Part shown: piece by piece, positions 35,032 through 43,657 of the stretch | Position numbering within the stretch: position 1 is the stretch's first letter | Layout: each line of letters starts with the position of its first letter | From: Variovorax beijingensis | GTDB taxonomy: Bacteria > Pseudomonadota > Gammaproteobacteria > Burkholderiales > Burkholderiaceae_C | Direction of reading: 5' to 3' | DNA length: 64,000 nt | NCBI RefSeq assembly: GCF_007828835.1 | Contig: NZ_VIVL01000001.1 | Location: forward strand, 372,001-436,000 | Program-made: the position numbers and the translations under genes | Notes under the pieces: generated by a model | Databases searched by the model: none | What the model saw: the letters and a program-made list of their open reading frames with translations, nothing else | What the model was told of the DNA's origin: nothing

Positions 35032-37698
35032 ATGAACGCCCCGATTTCCGCCGACCAGATGCGCGCGCTGCTGCTCGACACGCCGCTCACGCACGACCCC
35101 GACCCTGCCGAGACCGCTGAATGGCGCGACGCCTTCCTGGCGCTGGCCCAGGCGCACGGGCCCCAGCGCGCCCGGCAGATGCTGGCGGAGCTTGCCCGCC
35201 TCGCGCGGCAGCAGCGCATCGGCTGGCAGCCCGAGCTTGCGACGCCCTACGTCAACACCATTGCGGTGGAAGACCAGCCGCCGTTCCCCGGCGACCTCGC
35301 GGTCGAGGAAAAGCTCGCCTCCCTGATGCGGTGGAATGCGCTCGCGATGGTGGCCAGGGCCAACCAGGCGTATGGCGAACTCGGCGGCCACATCGCGAGC
35401 TATGCGAGCGCGGCCGACTTGTTCGAGACGGGCTTCAATCACTTCTTCCACGCGCGCAGTGACACACACCGCGGCGACCTCGTGTTCTTCCAGCCGCACA
35501 GTGCGCCTGGCGTCTATGCGCGCGCCTACCTCGAAGGCCGCCTCGGCGAAGAAGACCTCCAGCACTACCGCCAGGAACTCACCGCGCCCGCCTTCACCCA
35601 AGGCAGTGGCGCGCGCGGCCTCAGCAGCTATCCGCATCCTTACCTGATGCCGGACTTCTGGCAGTTCCCGACCGGCTCCATGGGCATCGGCCCGATCAGC
35701 TCGATCTACCACGCGCGCTTCATGCGCTACCTCACGCACCGCCACCTGCTCGACTGCGAGGGCCGGAAAGTGTGGGGCGTGTTCGGCGACGGCGAGATGG
35801 ACGAGCCCGAATCGATGAGCGCGCTCACGCTCGCTGCGCGCGAGAAGCTCGACAACCTCGTGTGGGTGGTCAATTGCAACCTGCAGCGCCTGGATGGCCC
35901 GGTGCGCGGCAACGGCCGCATCATCGACGAGCTCGAAAAGCTCTTTGCCGGCGCGGGCTGGAACGTCGTCAAGCTCATCTGGGGCAGCGACTGGGACGGC
36001 CTGTTCGCGCAGGACGTGAGCGGCGCGCTCGCGCGCGTGTTCGCCGAAACCGTCGATGGCCAGATGCAGACCTTCGCGGCCAAGGACGGGCGCTTCAACC
36101 GCGACAACTTCTTCGGCCAGAACCCCGAGCTCGCGCGGCTGGCCGAAGGCATGACCGACGAGCAGATCGACCGCCTGAAGCGCGGCGGCCACGACCTCGT
36201 GAAGATCCATGCGGCCTACGCCGCCGCGGCCGCGCACAAGGGCCGGCCCACCGTGATCCTCGCCCACACCAAGAAGGGCTACGGCATGGGCAGCGCCGCC
36301 CAGGGCAAGATGACCACGCACTCGCACAAGAAGATGGGCGACGTCGACCTGCTCGAATTCCGCGACCGCTTCAACCTGCCGCTCACCGACGCGCAGGCCA
36401 TAGCGATGGACTTCTACCGCCCGCCCGAAGACAGCGCCGAGATGCAGTACCTGCGCAGCCACCGCGCGGCACTCGGCGGCGCCATGCCGCGCCGCGAGAC
36501 CGCCTGCGAGGTGGTGCCCAAGCCCGACATCGCGAGCTACGCGCAGTTCGCAACGGCGGCCGCCGGCAAGGAAATGAGCACCACCATGGCCTTCGTGCGC
36601 ATGCTGGGCAACCTGCTGAAGGACAAGGCCCTGGGCCCGCGCATCGTGCCCATCGTGGCCGACGAGGCGCGCACCTTCGGCATGGCCAACCTGTTCAAGC
36701 AGGTCGGCATCTATTCGAGCGTGGGCCAGCGCTATGCGCCCGAAGACATCGGTTCGGTGCTGAGCTACCGCGAAGCCACCGACGGCCAGATTCTCGAAGA
36801 AGGCATCAGCGAAGCCGGCGCCATTGCCAGCTGGACCGCCGCGGCCACCAGCTACAGCGTGCACGGCCTGGCGATGCTGCCTTTCTACATCTACTACTCG
36901 ATGTTCGGCTTCCAGCGCGTGGGCGACGCCATCTGGGCCGCGGCCGACCAGCGGGCGCGCGGCTTTCTGCTCGGCGCCACCTCTGGCCGCACCACGCTCG
37001 GCGGCGAAGGCCTGCAGCACCAGGACGGCAGCAGCCATCTCGTGGCCGCGACCATTCCCAACTGCAAGGCCTACGACCCGGCCTTCGCGGGCGAGATGGC
37101 GGTGATCGTCGATGCGGGCATCCGCGAAATGATGGTCGAGCAAAAGGACGTGTTCTATTACGTCACGCTCATGAACGAGAACTACGCGCAGCCCGACGTG
37201 CCGCAAGGCGCGGAGGCGGGCATCCTGCGCGGCTGCTATCGCTTCGGCGTGTATGCGCCGGTTTCAGGCGAGGCGAAGAAGAAGGTCACGCTGATGGGTT
37301 CCGGCGCGATCCTCACCGAGGTCGTGAAGGCCGCGCAGCTGCTGGCCAACGAAGGCATCGAGGCCGAGGTGTTCAGCGTCACGAGCTGGAGCGAGCTTGC
37401 GCGCGACGGACAGGCTTGCGAGCAGCGTGCGATCGCGGGCGAGAAGAAGGAAGCCGGCGTGCCGTTCATCGCGCAGCAGCTCGGCACCGGCAAGGGCCCG
37501 ATCATTGCCGCCACCGACTACGTGCGCGCCGTGCCCGAGAGCCTGCGCGCCTTCCTGCCCGAGGGGCGCCGCTACCTCACGCTGGGCACCGACGGGTTCG
37601 GGCGCAGCGACACGCGCGCGGCGCTGCGGCAATTCTTCGGGGTGGATGCGGGGAGCATTGCGCGGGCTGCGCGCTACGCGCTCGGCACCGCCTGTTGA
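35032..37698 (+). CDS. 2-oxoacid dehydrogenase E1 component, homodimeric AceE/MdeB type
   Basis: The 888-residue thiamine-diphosphate enzyme is of the homodimeric pyruvate dehydrogenase E1 class. The cofactor motif is GDGEMDEPESMSA ... NCNLQRLDGPVRGN, the N-terminal half has LGGHIASYASAADLFETGF, and the transketolase-like part has YREATDGQILEEGISEAGA and LQHQDGSSH. It decarboxylates a 2-oxo acid and passes the acyl group to a lipoyl E2. No E2 or E3 gene is adjacent, and the neighbour is a divergent Lrp-type regulator. That layout fits MdeB, which acts on 2-oxobutyrate from methionine breakdown and borrows E2/E3, rather than the housekeeping aceEF operon. It is a specialised paralogue; the exact substrate is inferred. 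Confidence 0.9.
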   Translation: MNAPISADQMRALLLDTPLTHDPDPAETAEWRDAFLALAQAHGPQRARQMLAELARLARQQRIGWQPELATPYVNTIAVEDQPPFPGDLAVEEKLASLMRWNALAMVARANQAYGELGGHIASYASAADLFETGFNHFFHARSDTHRGDLVFFQPHSAPGVYARAYLEGRLGEEDLQHYRQELTAPAFTQGSGARGLSSYPHPYLMPDFWQFPTGSMGIGPISSIYHARFMRYLTHRHLLDCEGRKVWGVFGDGEMDEPESMSALTLAAREKLDNLVWVVNCNLQRLDGPVRGNGRIIDELEKLFAGAGWNVVKLIWGSDWDGLFAQDVSGALARVFAETVDGQMQTFAAKDGRFNRDNFFGQNPELARLAEGMTDEQIDRLKRGGHDLVKIHAAYAAAAAHKGRPTVILAHTKKGYGMGSAAQGKMTTHSHKKMGDVDLLEFRDRFNLPLTDAQAIAMDFYRPPEDSAEMQYLRSHRAALGGAMPRRETACEVVPKPDIASYAQFATAAAGKEMSTTMAFVRMLGNLLKDKALGPRIVPIVADEARTFGMANLFKQVGIYSSVGQRYAPEDIGSVLSYREATDGQILEEGISEAGAIASWTAAATSYSVHGLAMLPFYIYYSMFGFQRVGDAIWAAADQRARGFLLGATSGRTTLGGEGLQHQDGSSHLVAATIPNCKAYDPAFAGEMAVIVDAGIREMMVEQKDVFYYVTLMNENYAQPDVPQGAEAGILRGCYRFGVYAPVSGEAKKKVTLMGSGAILTEVVKAAQLLANEGIEAEVFSVTSWSELARDGQACEQRAIAGEKKEAGVPFIAQQLGTGKGPIIAATDYVRAVPESLRAFLPEGRRYLTLGTDGFGRSDTRAALRQFFGVDAGSIARAARYALGTAC

Positions 37699-37747
37699 GT
37701 TCCGGCGAGCCCCAGGGCTAGCGGCTGCGGCCCGCACGGTTCCTGGA

Positions 37748-38209
37748 TCAACCGCCGGCCAGGAGCGCGAAGCTCGGCTTCATCGTCATCAAGGCTGCGA
37801 CAACGCCGAACAGGGCGATCACGCTCACACGCCCCACGAAGGCGGACCCCTCGCTTGCAAACGCCCCGACCTGCTCATCCGAAGCCTTGCCACCGAGCGC
37901 CGATTCGACCCGCGACTCCCAAGGGGCGACGAACTCGCTTCGCACCACCATGGCAGCGGCAATGACGGCGAACGCCGCCAGCAGCCATGGTGTCCACAGT
38001 GGCCAGCCGCCGAGGAACACCAGAGCGATTCCGGCGAGCACGCCCAGGTTGAGCAGCAAGTGTGCGAGCCGGCCGGCGCGCAGCGCCATCCTGGCGGGCT
38101 GCGATCGGCCTTTCCGGGCAATGGCAAGAAGCAGTTCGCCGGCCACGAACGACAGAAGTGCCGCGAGTGTCGCGCCGGCGTGGATCATCAGGGCAGTCGT
38201 GTACAGCAT
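37748..38209 (-). CDS. Four-helix integral membrane protein, unknown function
   Basis: The 153-residue protein has four hydrophobic segments (near residues 5-28, 46-66, 70-90 and 129-148). A basic loop lies after helix 1 (ARKGRSQPARMALRAGR) and a polar loop before helix 4. Layout and size resemble DUF2269-type predicted membrane proteins, but I cannot assign it firmly. The ATG at 38209 precedes helix 1; longer starts cover non-coding-like sequence. It is convergent with the E1 gene, 49 bp away. Confidence 0.75.
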   Translation of the reverse strand: MLYTTALMIHAGATLAALLSFVAGELLLAIARKGRSQPARMALRAGRLAHLLLNLGVLAGIALVFLGGWPLWTPWLLAAFAVIAAAMVVRSEFVAPWESRVESALGGKASDEQVGAFASEGSAFVGRVSVIALFGVVAALMTMKPSFALLAGG

Positions 38210-38513
38210 CGGCGTGCTCAGGCAACGCCTGCCTCGCCGAATTGAGGACGGCACTTCAGGTGGCCTTTGAGTTGGGTTTTCATGCGTTCGATCTCCGTTC
38301 AGGTCGTTGAGCGATTTCGTGTGCCCAAAGAATACGAGTGAAGGCTCGTATTGGCCTACTCGCATTCCCGGGACGCGCGGTACACCATGCGGACCGGCCT
38401 TTCACGGGCAGAAGATGCGTCATCTACTCGCATTCCTGGCGGCACAGGATGTGCGGGCGTGCCGCTTGCGCAGGCCTGCGTTAGAGTCGCAGGCCCCATC
38501 CCTTTCGCGACTC
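38210..38513. other. Gene-free stretch with palindrome and short direct repeat
   Basis: No coding frame is convincing here. It holds a perfect 8-bp palindrome AATACGAG-n6-CTCGTATT (38331-38352) and a 13-bp direct repeat CTACTCGCATTCC at 38356-38368 and 38424-38436, both upstream of the GntR-family gene. These could be operator sites for that regulator or for the divergent membrane-protein gene. Confidence 0.55.
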
Positions 38514-39290
38514 ATGACCGCCCGCTTCCAATCCATCGCTCCCGGTGCCCGCCTCGCCGACCAGGTGGCCGACGCATTGGCCGCCGAAGTGCGCAGCGGG
38601 CGCCTGTCGGAAGGCGACCGCCTGCCGACCGAGGCCGCGCTGGCCGAGCAATTCGGCGTGAGCCGCACCGTGGTGCGCGAGGCGGTGTCGCGGCTCAAGT
38701 CGCTGGGGCTGCTCGATTCGCGCCAGGGCAGCGGCGTGTACGTGCGCGCCGCGGGCGTGGAGCCGCTGCGCTTCGAGATGCCGCACGTGGCTTCGCGCGA
38801 AGCGGTGATCCAGATGGTCGAGCTACGCCGTGCGCTCGAAGCCGAGGTGGCCGCGCTCGCGGCCGAACGGCGCACGCCCGACGATGTGCAGCGCATCCAG
38901 GAGGCCATCGGCGCGCTGCATGCGGCCGTGGCCGCAGGCGGCAACGGCGCCGAGGAAGACGTGCGCTTTCACCGCGCCATCGCCGAGGCCGCGCGCAACC
39001 CGTTCCTGATCGGCACGCTGCAGTACCTGCGGCAGTTCCTGCACGGCGCCACGCGCGTCACGCGCGCCAACGAGGCGCGGCGAGCCGATTTCGCGCGCGA
39101 GGTGGCGCAGGAGCACGCCCGCATCGTCGAGGCCATCGAGGCCGGCGATCCGCTGCGGGCCCGCGAGGCGGCCAAGTCCCACATGGACAACGCGATCCGC
39201 CGCATCGAGCAGGCCGATCCCGCGTTCTGGCAGCAGGAGGGCGCGCAGCTCGCGCGGCCGCTGGTCGAAGGCTGGCCGGTCGGCAGCTGA
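38514..39290 (+). CDS. GntR/FadR-subfamily regulator of the tetronate operon
   Basis: The 258-residue protein has an N-terminal winged helix (DRLPTEAALAEQFGVSRTVV, LDSRQGSGVYV) and a C-terminal FCD ligand domain (VELRRALEAEVAALAAERR, EEDVRFHRAIAEAARNPF, EHARIVEAIEAGD) whose Asp/His pattern suggests metal-assisted binding of a small acid. It directly precedes the MFS transporter and tetronate catabolic genes, so it most likely represses them and is released by an acid-sugar inducer. A GntR-type operator at 39372-39394 lies before the transporter gene. Confidence 0.92.
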   Translation: MTARFQSIAPGARLADQVADALAAEVRSGRLSEGDRLPTEAALAEQFGVSRTVVREAVSRLKSLGLLDSRQGSGVYVRAAGVEPLRFEMPHVASREAVIQMVELRRALEAEVAALAAERRTPDDVQRIQEAIGALHAAVAAGGNGAEEDVRFHRAIAEAARNPFLIGTLQYLRQFLHGATRVTRANEARRADFAREVAQEHARIVEAIEAGDPLRAREAAKSHMDNAIRRIEQADPAFWQQEGAQLARPLVEGWPVGS

Positions 39291-39371
39291 GCCGCGACAC
39301 ACCAAGTCACCAAAAAGGCGCTGGGGACGGGGGAATGTTCGGGTTTACCCGAGGCAAAGCTCCGAAATCAA

Positions 39372-39394
39372 ATTTGTATGATGACCTGACAAAT
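39372..39394 (+). promoter_or_regulatory. Candidate GntR-type operator overlapping the transporter promoter
   Basis: ATTTGT (39372-39377) and ACAAAT (39389-39394) form a perfect inverted repeat across 11 bp, with further inner symmetry. The core TTGTATGAT...ACAA is like operators of sugar-acid FCD regulators. TATGAT inside it (39377-39382) is a 5/6 match to a -10 box, so binding would block transcription of the operon. Confidence 0.65.
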
Positions 39395-39462
39395 AAGGCG
39401 ATGGCCAAGCAAGCCGGCGGCGGCAAGGCCTCTTTCTCATCCAAAGCGGGACAAACCTTTTC

Positions 39463-40785
39463 ATGACTTCCTCCACCCTTCCGGTTGGCGCTCTGCCCGT
39501 GTCCGCCGAAGCCGCGCTCGAGAAGCGCGCCTATGCCAAGGTGTTCTGGCGCCTGGTTCCCTTTTTGATGTTGTGCTACGTGGTCGCGTACCTCGACCGT
39601 GTGAACGTGGGCTTTGCCAAGCTGCAGATGGGGCAGGATCTGGGCTTCAGCGAAACGGTGTTCGGCCTGGGCGCGGGCATCTTCTTCCTCGGCTACTTCT
39701 TGTTCGAGGTGCCGAGCAACCTGCTGCTCAACCGGGTGGGTGCGCGCATCTGGATTGCGCGGATCATGATCACCTGGGGCGTGCTGTCGGCCTGCTTCGT
39801 GTTCGTGGAAACGCCCACCAGCTTCTACATCCTGCGCTTCCTGCTCGGCGTGGCGGAGGCGGGTTTCTATCCCGGCGTGATCCTGTACCTGACCCACTGG
39901 TATCCGGCGCACCGGCGCGCGCGCATCATCGCGGTCTTCATGTCGGCCATTCCGGTGGCGGGCATTTTCGGCAATCCGCTGTCGGGCTGGATCATGGACG
40001 CCTTCCACGGCGTGTCGTCGATGCACGGCTGGCAGTGGATGTTCATCATCGAGGCCATTCCGGCCGTGCTCGTGGGGGTGATGGTGCTGCTCTACCTGGA
40101 CAACGGCATCCGGCATGCGCGCTGGCTCTCGCCCGAGGAGAAGAGCCTGCTGCAGCGCGAGGTCGAGCGCGACCAGGCGCATGGCGCCAAGGGGCCGCAC
40201 TCGGTGGGCGCCATGTTCCGCGACATGCGCGTGTGGTGGATGGCGCTCATCTACTTCGCCTTCGTGATGGGCCAGTACGCGCTGACCTTCTGGCTGCCCA
40301 CGCTGGTCAAGGCCACGGGCGTGAAGGGCAACCTGCACATCGGCCTTTTGAGCGCCATTCCGTTCATCTGCGCGATCGTCGCGATGAACCTCTTCGGCCG
40401 CAGCGCCGATCGCCGGCAGGAGCGCCGCTGGCACCTGATCGTGCCGGCGCTGATGGGCGCGGTGGGCTTCACGGTGGCCGCGTCGTACACGCAGAACACG
40501 ATCGTCTCGCTGGCGTTCCTCTCGCTCGCGGCGGCCGGCGTGCTGACCTGCGCGCCGCTGTTCTGGTCGCTGCCCACCGCCTTTCTCTCGGGCACGGCGG
40601 CGGCGGCCGGCATTGCGGCCATCAATTCGGTGGGTAATCTTGCGGGGTTCGCGAGCCCCTACCTCATCGGCTACCTGAAGGACCTCACGGGCAGCACGCA
40701 GATCGGCATGTACGTGCTGGCCGGTGCGCTGGTGCTCGGGGCCATCGGCGTGTGGCTCACGCCCAAGCAACTCGTGAACAGATGA
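39463..40785 (+). CDS. MFS transporter, anion:cation symporter family
   Basis: The 440-residue protein has 12 membrane helices and the ACS-family pattern: RLVPFLMLCYVVAYLDRVNV at helix 1, GRxxDR-like loop residues (FGRSADRRQERR), and RFLLGVAEAGFYPGVI in helix 4/5, typical of tartrate, galactonate and phthalate carriers. It lies first in the operon with threonate/erythronate catabolic genes and is therefore the likely uptake system for these four-carbon acids by proton symport. Its start is 69 bp after the GntR-type operator. The stop lies 16 bp before ltnD. Confidence 0.9.
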   Translation: MTSSTLPVGALPVSAEAALEKRAYAKVFWRLVPFLMLCYVVAYLDRVNVGFAKLQMGQDLGFSETVFGLGAGIFFLGYFLFEVPSNLLLNRVGARIWIARIMITWGVLSACFVFVETPTSFYILRFLLGVAEAGFYPGVILYLTHWYPAHRRARIIAVFMSAIPVAGIFGNPLSGWIMDAFHGVSSMHGWQWMFIIEAIPAVLVGVMVLLYLDNGIRHARWLSPEEKSLLQREVERDQAHGAKGPHSVGAMFRDMRVWWMALIYFAFVMGQYALTFWLPTLVKATGVKGNLHIGLLSAIPFICAIVAMNLFGRSADRRQERRWHLIVPALMGAVGFTVAASYTQNTIVSLAFLSLAAAGVLTCAPLFWSLPTAFLSGTAAAAGIAAINSVGNLAGFASPYLIGYLKDLTGSTQIGMYVLAGALVLGAIGVWLTPKQLVNR

Positions 40786-40801
40786 TCGAAGGAACCCTCA
40801 C

Positions 40802-41728
40802 ATGACTTCCAACACCAGCACACCCGTCGTCGGCGTCGTGGGCCTCGGCGCCATGGGCAGCGGCATGGCGCAGTCGCTGCGCCGCGCGGGCTACGAGCCG
40901 CATGTGTTCGACGTGCGCCTCGATGTCGCCCACGCCTTTGCGCGCGACGGCGGCGTGGCCTGCGACACGCTGGCCGCGCTCGGCGGGCAGTGCGACATCG
41001 TGGTTTCCGTGGTGGTCAACGCGGCGCAGACCGAGTCGGTGCTGTTCGGCGATGGCGCCACGCCTGGCTGCGCGGCGTCGATGAAGCCCGGCAGCCTGTT
41101 CGTGATGTGCTCCACGGTCGATCCGAACTGGTCGGTCGCGCTCGAAGCACGCCTGGCCGCGCAGGGCATCCTGTACCTCGACGCCCCGATCTCGGGCGGC
41201 GCCGCCAAGGCCGCGAGCGGCCAGATGACGATGATGACCGCCGGCACGCCCGCGGCGTACGAAAAGGCCGGCGCCGTGCTCGACGCCATGGCCGCCAAGG
41301 TCTACCGCCTGGGCGAGCGCGCGGGTGCGGGCAGCAAGGTCAAGATCATCAACCAGCTGCTGGCCGGCGTGCACATTGCCGCGGCGGCCGAGGCCATGGC
41401 GCTGGGCCTGCGCGAAGGCGTGAACCCCGACGCGCTCTACGAAGTCATCACGCACAGCGCGGGCAACAGCTGGATGTTCGAGAACCGCATGGCGCACGTG
41501 CTGGCGGGCGACTACACGCCGCTGTCGGCCGTCGACATCTTCGTGAAGGACCTGGGCCTGGTGCTCGACGTGGCGCGCGCCAGCAAGTTTCCGCTGCCGC
41601 TGTCGTCCACCGCGCACCAGATGTTCATGCAGGCATCGACCGCGGGCTTCGCGCGCGAGGACGACAGCGCGGTCATCAAGATTTTTCCCGGCATCGAACT
41701 GCCGGCCGCAAACGGAAGGGCGATGTGA
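40802..41728 (+). CDS. ltnD: L-threonate 2-dehydrogenase
   Basis: The 308-residue protein belongs to the beta-hydroxyacid dehydrogenase family. It has the N-terminal Rossmann motif GVVGLGAMGSGMA, substrate motif DAPISGGAAKAASGQM and catalytic Lys in GSKVKIINQLLAG. In the known pathway LtnD oxidises L-threonate to 2-oxo-tetronate with NAD+. The setting with OtnK, OtnC and OtnI fixes this over 3-hydroxyisobutyrate or tartronate-semialdehyde specificity. AAGGAA precedes the ATG. Its stop overlaps the GTG start of the next gene. Confidence 0.92.
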   Translation: MTSNTSTPVVGVVGLGAMGSGMAQSLRRAGYEPHVFDVRLDVAHAFARDGGVACDTLAALGGQCDIVVSVVVNAAQTESVLFGDGATPGCAASMKPGSLFVMCSTVDPNWSVALEARLAAQGILYLDAPISGGAAKAASGQMTMMTAGTPAAYEKAGAVLDAMAAKVYRLGERAGAGSKVKIINQLLAGVHIAAAAEAMALGLREGVNPDALYEVITHSAGNSWMFENRMAHVLAGDYTPLSAVDIFVKDLGLVLDVARASKFPLPLSSTAHQMFMQASTAGFAREDDSAVIKIFPGIELPAANGRAM

Positions 41729-42618
41729 GCGATCTCAAGACCATCGACACGCCGCTGCTTCGCATCGGCTACGAAGAGTGGAACCCAGGCGGCACCGCCA
41801 CCGTGGTGCTGATGCATGGCTGGCCCGACAGCACGCGCAGCTGGCATGGCGTGGCGCCGAGCCTGGCCGAGGCCGGCTGGCGCGTGCTCGCACCCGCCCT
41901 GCGCGGCTTCGCACCCACGCGCTTCCTGCATGACGGCACGCCGCGCAGCGGCCAGCTCTCCGCGCTCGGGCGCGACCTGCTCGATTTCATCGACGCGCTC
42001 GGCCTCGACAAGCCCGCGCTGGTCGGCCACGACTGGGGCGCCCGCGCGGCGGCCAACGCCTGCGGGCTGAGGCCCGAGGTGGCGCGCGCGCTGGTGCTGA
42101 TGTCGGTCGGCTACGGCACCAATGCGCCAGACCAGCCGATGGCGCTCGAGCAGGCGCGCAACTACTGGTATCACTGGTACATGGCCACGCCGCGCGGCGA
42201 ACGCACGGTGCACGACGACCGCATCGCCTTCACCCGGATGATGTGGGACACCTGGGCGCCCGCGGGCTGGTACGAGAAAGCCGAATTCGAGGCCACAGCC
42301 GCCGCCTTCGCAGGCGACGACTGGGCGCGGGTGGTGCTGCATTCCTACCGCCACCGCTGGGGCTACGCGTCCGGCGATCCGCGCTATGCGGCGGACGACG
42401 CCGCGCTCGATCCGGCGCCGGTGCTGCCGGTGCCCACGCTCGTACTGCATGGCGCGGCCGACAGCTGCAATGATCCCGATACTTCGGCAGGCAAGGAGCG
42501 ATTCTTCAGCGGCCCCTACCGCCGCGAACTGCTCGACGGCGTCGGCCACTTCCCGCAGCGCGAAGCGCCCGCGGCGGTGGCGGCCGCGCTGCTGCGCTTC
42601 CTGCCCGCCATTGCCTGA
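41725..42618 (+). CDS. Alpha/beta hydrolase with Asp nucleophile, in the tetronate operon
   Basis: The 297-residue protein has an alpha/beta-hydrolase fold: oxyanion motif HGWPDSTRSW, nucleophile elbow GHDWGARAA with Asp in place of Ser, and the C-terminal His in DGVGHFPQREAP. The Asp nucleophile and HGWPDS motif are those of epoxide hydrolases and haloalkane dehalogenases. The start is a GTG at 41725 with GGAAGGG upstream, overlapping the ltnD stop by four bases (translational coupling). It is not part of the described threonate/erythronate route. It may open a lactone or another precursor of the acid sugar; that is inference. Confidence 0.88.
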   Translation: MSDLKTIDTPLLRIGYEEWNPGGTATVVLMHGWPDSTRSWHGVAPSLAEAGWRVLAPALRGFAPTRFLHDGTPRSGQLSALGRDLLDFIDALGLDKPALVGHDWGARAAANACGLRPEVARALVLMSVGYGTNAPDQPMALEQARNYWYHWYMATPRGERTVHDDRIAFTRMMWDTWAPAGWYEKAEFEATAAAFAGDDWARVVLHSYRHRWGYASGDPRYAADDAALDPAPVLPVPTLVLHGAADSCNDPDTSAGKERFFSGPYRRELLDGVGHFPQREAPAAVAAALLRFLPAIA

Positions 42619-42641
42619 ATCCAGAAAGAGAAGACGACACC

Positions 42642-43655
42642 ATGAACATCCTCATCACCGGCGGCTGCGGTTTTCTCGGCGCGCGGCTCGCCCGCACGCT
42701 GCTCGCAGGCGGCCCGCTGGCGCTGGCCGGCGGCGCGGCACAGCCGATCTCCCGCATCACCCTGGCGGACCGCGTGGCGCCGCCCGCCGACCTGCAGGCG
42801 GACGCCCGCGTGCAGTTCGTGCAGGGCGACCTGTACGAGCAGGCCGTCAACGGCACGCTGCCGCTGGCCGACACCCACGCCGTGTTCCACCTGGCCGCGG
42901 CCGTGAGCGGCGAATGCGAGGCCGACTTCGACCTGGGCATGCGCAGCAACCTGGACACCACGCGCGCGCTGCTCGACGCCTGCCGCCGCGCGGGCCATGC
43001 GCCGGTGTTCGTGTTCTCCAGCTCGGTCGCGGTGTTCGGCGATTCGCCCGAGCAGCGGCTGCCTGCGGTGATCGAGGACACCACCCTGCCGACGCCGCAG
43101 AACAGCTACGGCATCCAGAAGTTCATCGGCGAGCAGCTGGTGGCGGACTTCACGCGCAAGGGTTTCGTGCAGGGCCGCAACGTTCGGCTCATGACGGTCT
43201 CGGTGCGGCCGGGCCGGCCCAACGGCGCGGCCTCCAGCTTTTTGAGCGGCATGCTGCGCGAACCGCTGGCCGGTGAGCGCGCGCGCTGCCCCGTGGCGCC
43301 CGAGACGGCGGTTGCGCTCGCATCGCCCGGCAACACCGTCGCGGGCATCGTGCGCGCGGCCACGGCCAGCGCTGCCGAATGGGGCGCGCGCACCGCCGTC
43401 AACCTGCCGGCGCTGACCACCACCGTGCGCGAGATGGCCGGGGCGCTCGAGCGCATCGCCGGCAAGGACGCCACCGGACTGATCGACTGGGAGCCCGATG
43501 CAGCCATCGCGAAGATCGTGACCAGTTGGCCCAGCCGCATCCATGCGGCGCGCGCCGAGGCGCTGGGCCTCCAGGCCGACGCGAGCTTCGACGCCATCCT
43601 GCGCGACTACGTGCGCGAGAACCCGCAGGCGGTGAAGCTGCCGGTGAAAGGCTGA
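42642..43655 (+). CDS. denD: D-erythronate 2-dehydrogenase
   Basis: The 337-residue protein belongs to the extended SDR (NAD-dependent epimerase/dehydratase) family: TGGCGFLGARLA coenzyme motif, VFHLAAAVSGECE, catalytic Ser/Tyr/Lys in FSSSVAVFG and NSYGIQKFIGEQ, and SVRPGRPNGAASSF typical of DenD. DenD oxidises D-erythronate to 2-oxo-tetronate, which feeds the same OtnI-OtnK-OtnC steps as L-threonate. Together with ltnD this operon can thus use both four-carbon acids. The next gene begins two bases after its stop. Confidence 0.93.
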   Translation: MNILITGGCGFLGARLARTLLAGGPLALAGGAAQPISRITLADRVAPPADLQADARVQFVQGDLYEQAVNGTLPLADTHAVFHLAAAVSGECEADFDLGMRSNLDTTRALLDACRRAGHAPVFVFSSSVAVFGDSPEQRLPAVIEDTTLPTPQNSYGIQKFIGEQLVADFTRKGFVQGRNVRLMTVSVRPGRPNGAASSFLSGMLREPLAGERARCPVAPETAVALASPGNTVAGIVRAATASAAEWGARTAVNLPALTTTVREMAGALERIAGKDATGLIDWEPDAAIAKIVTSWPSRIHAARAEALGLQADASFDAILRDYVRENPQAVKLPVKG

Positions 43656-43657
43656 TC

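Noticed and set aside
39335..39466. A 43-codon frame ending in ATGA overlap with the MFS transporter start, a possible leader peptide
   Set aside because: Its 5' half covers the GntR-type operator and the likely -10 box, so the operon transcript would start inside it; codon use is unlike neighbours.
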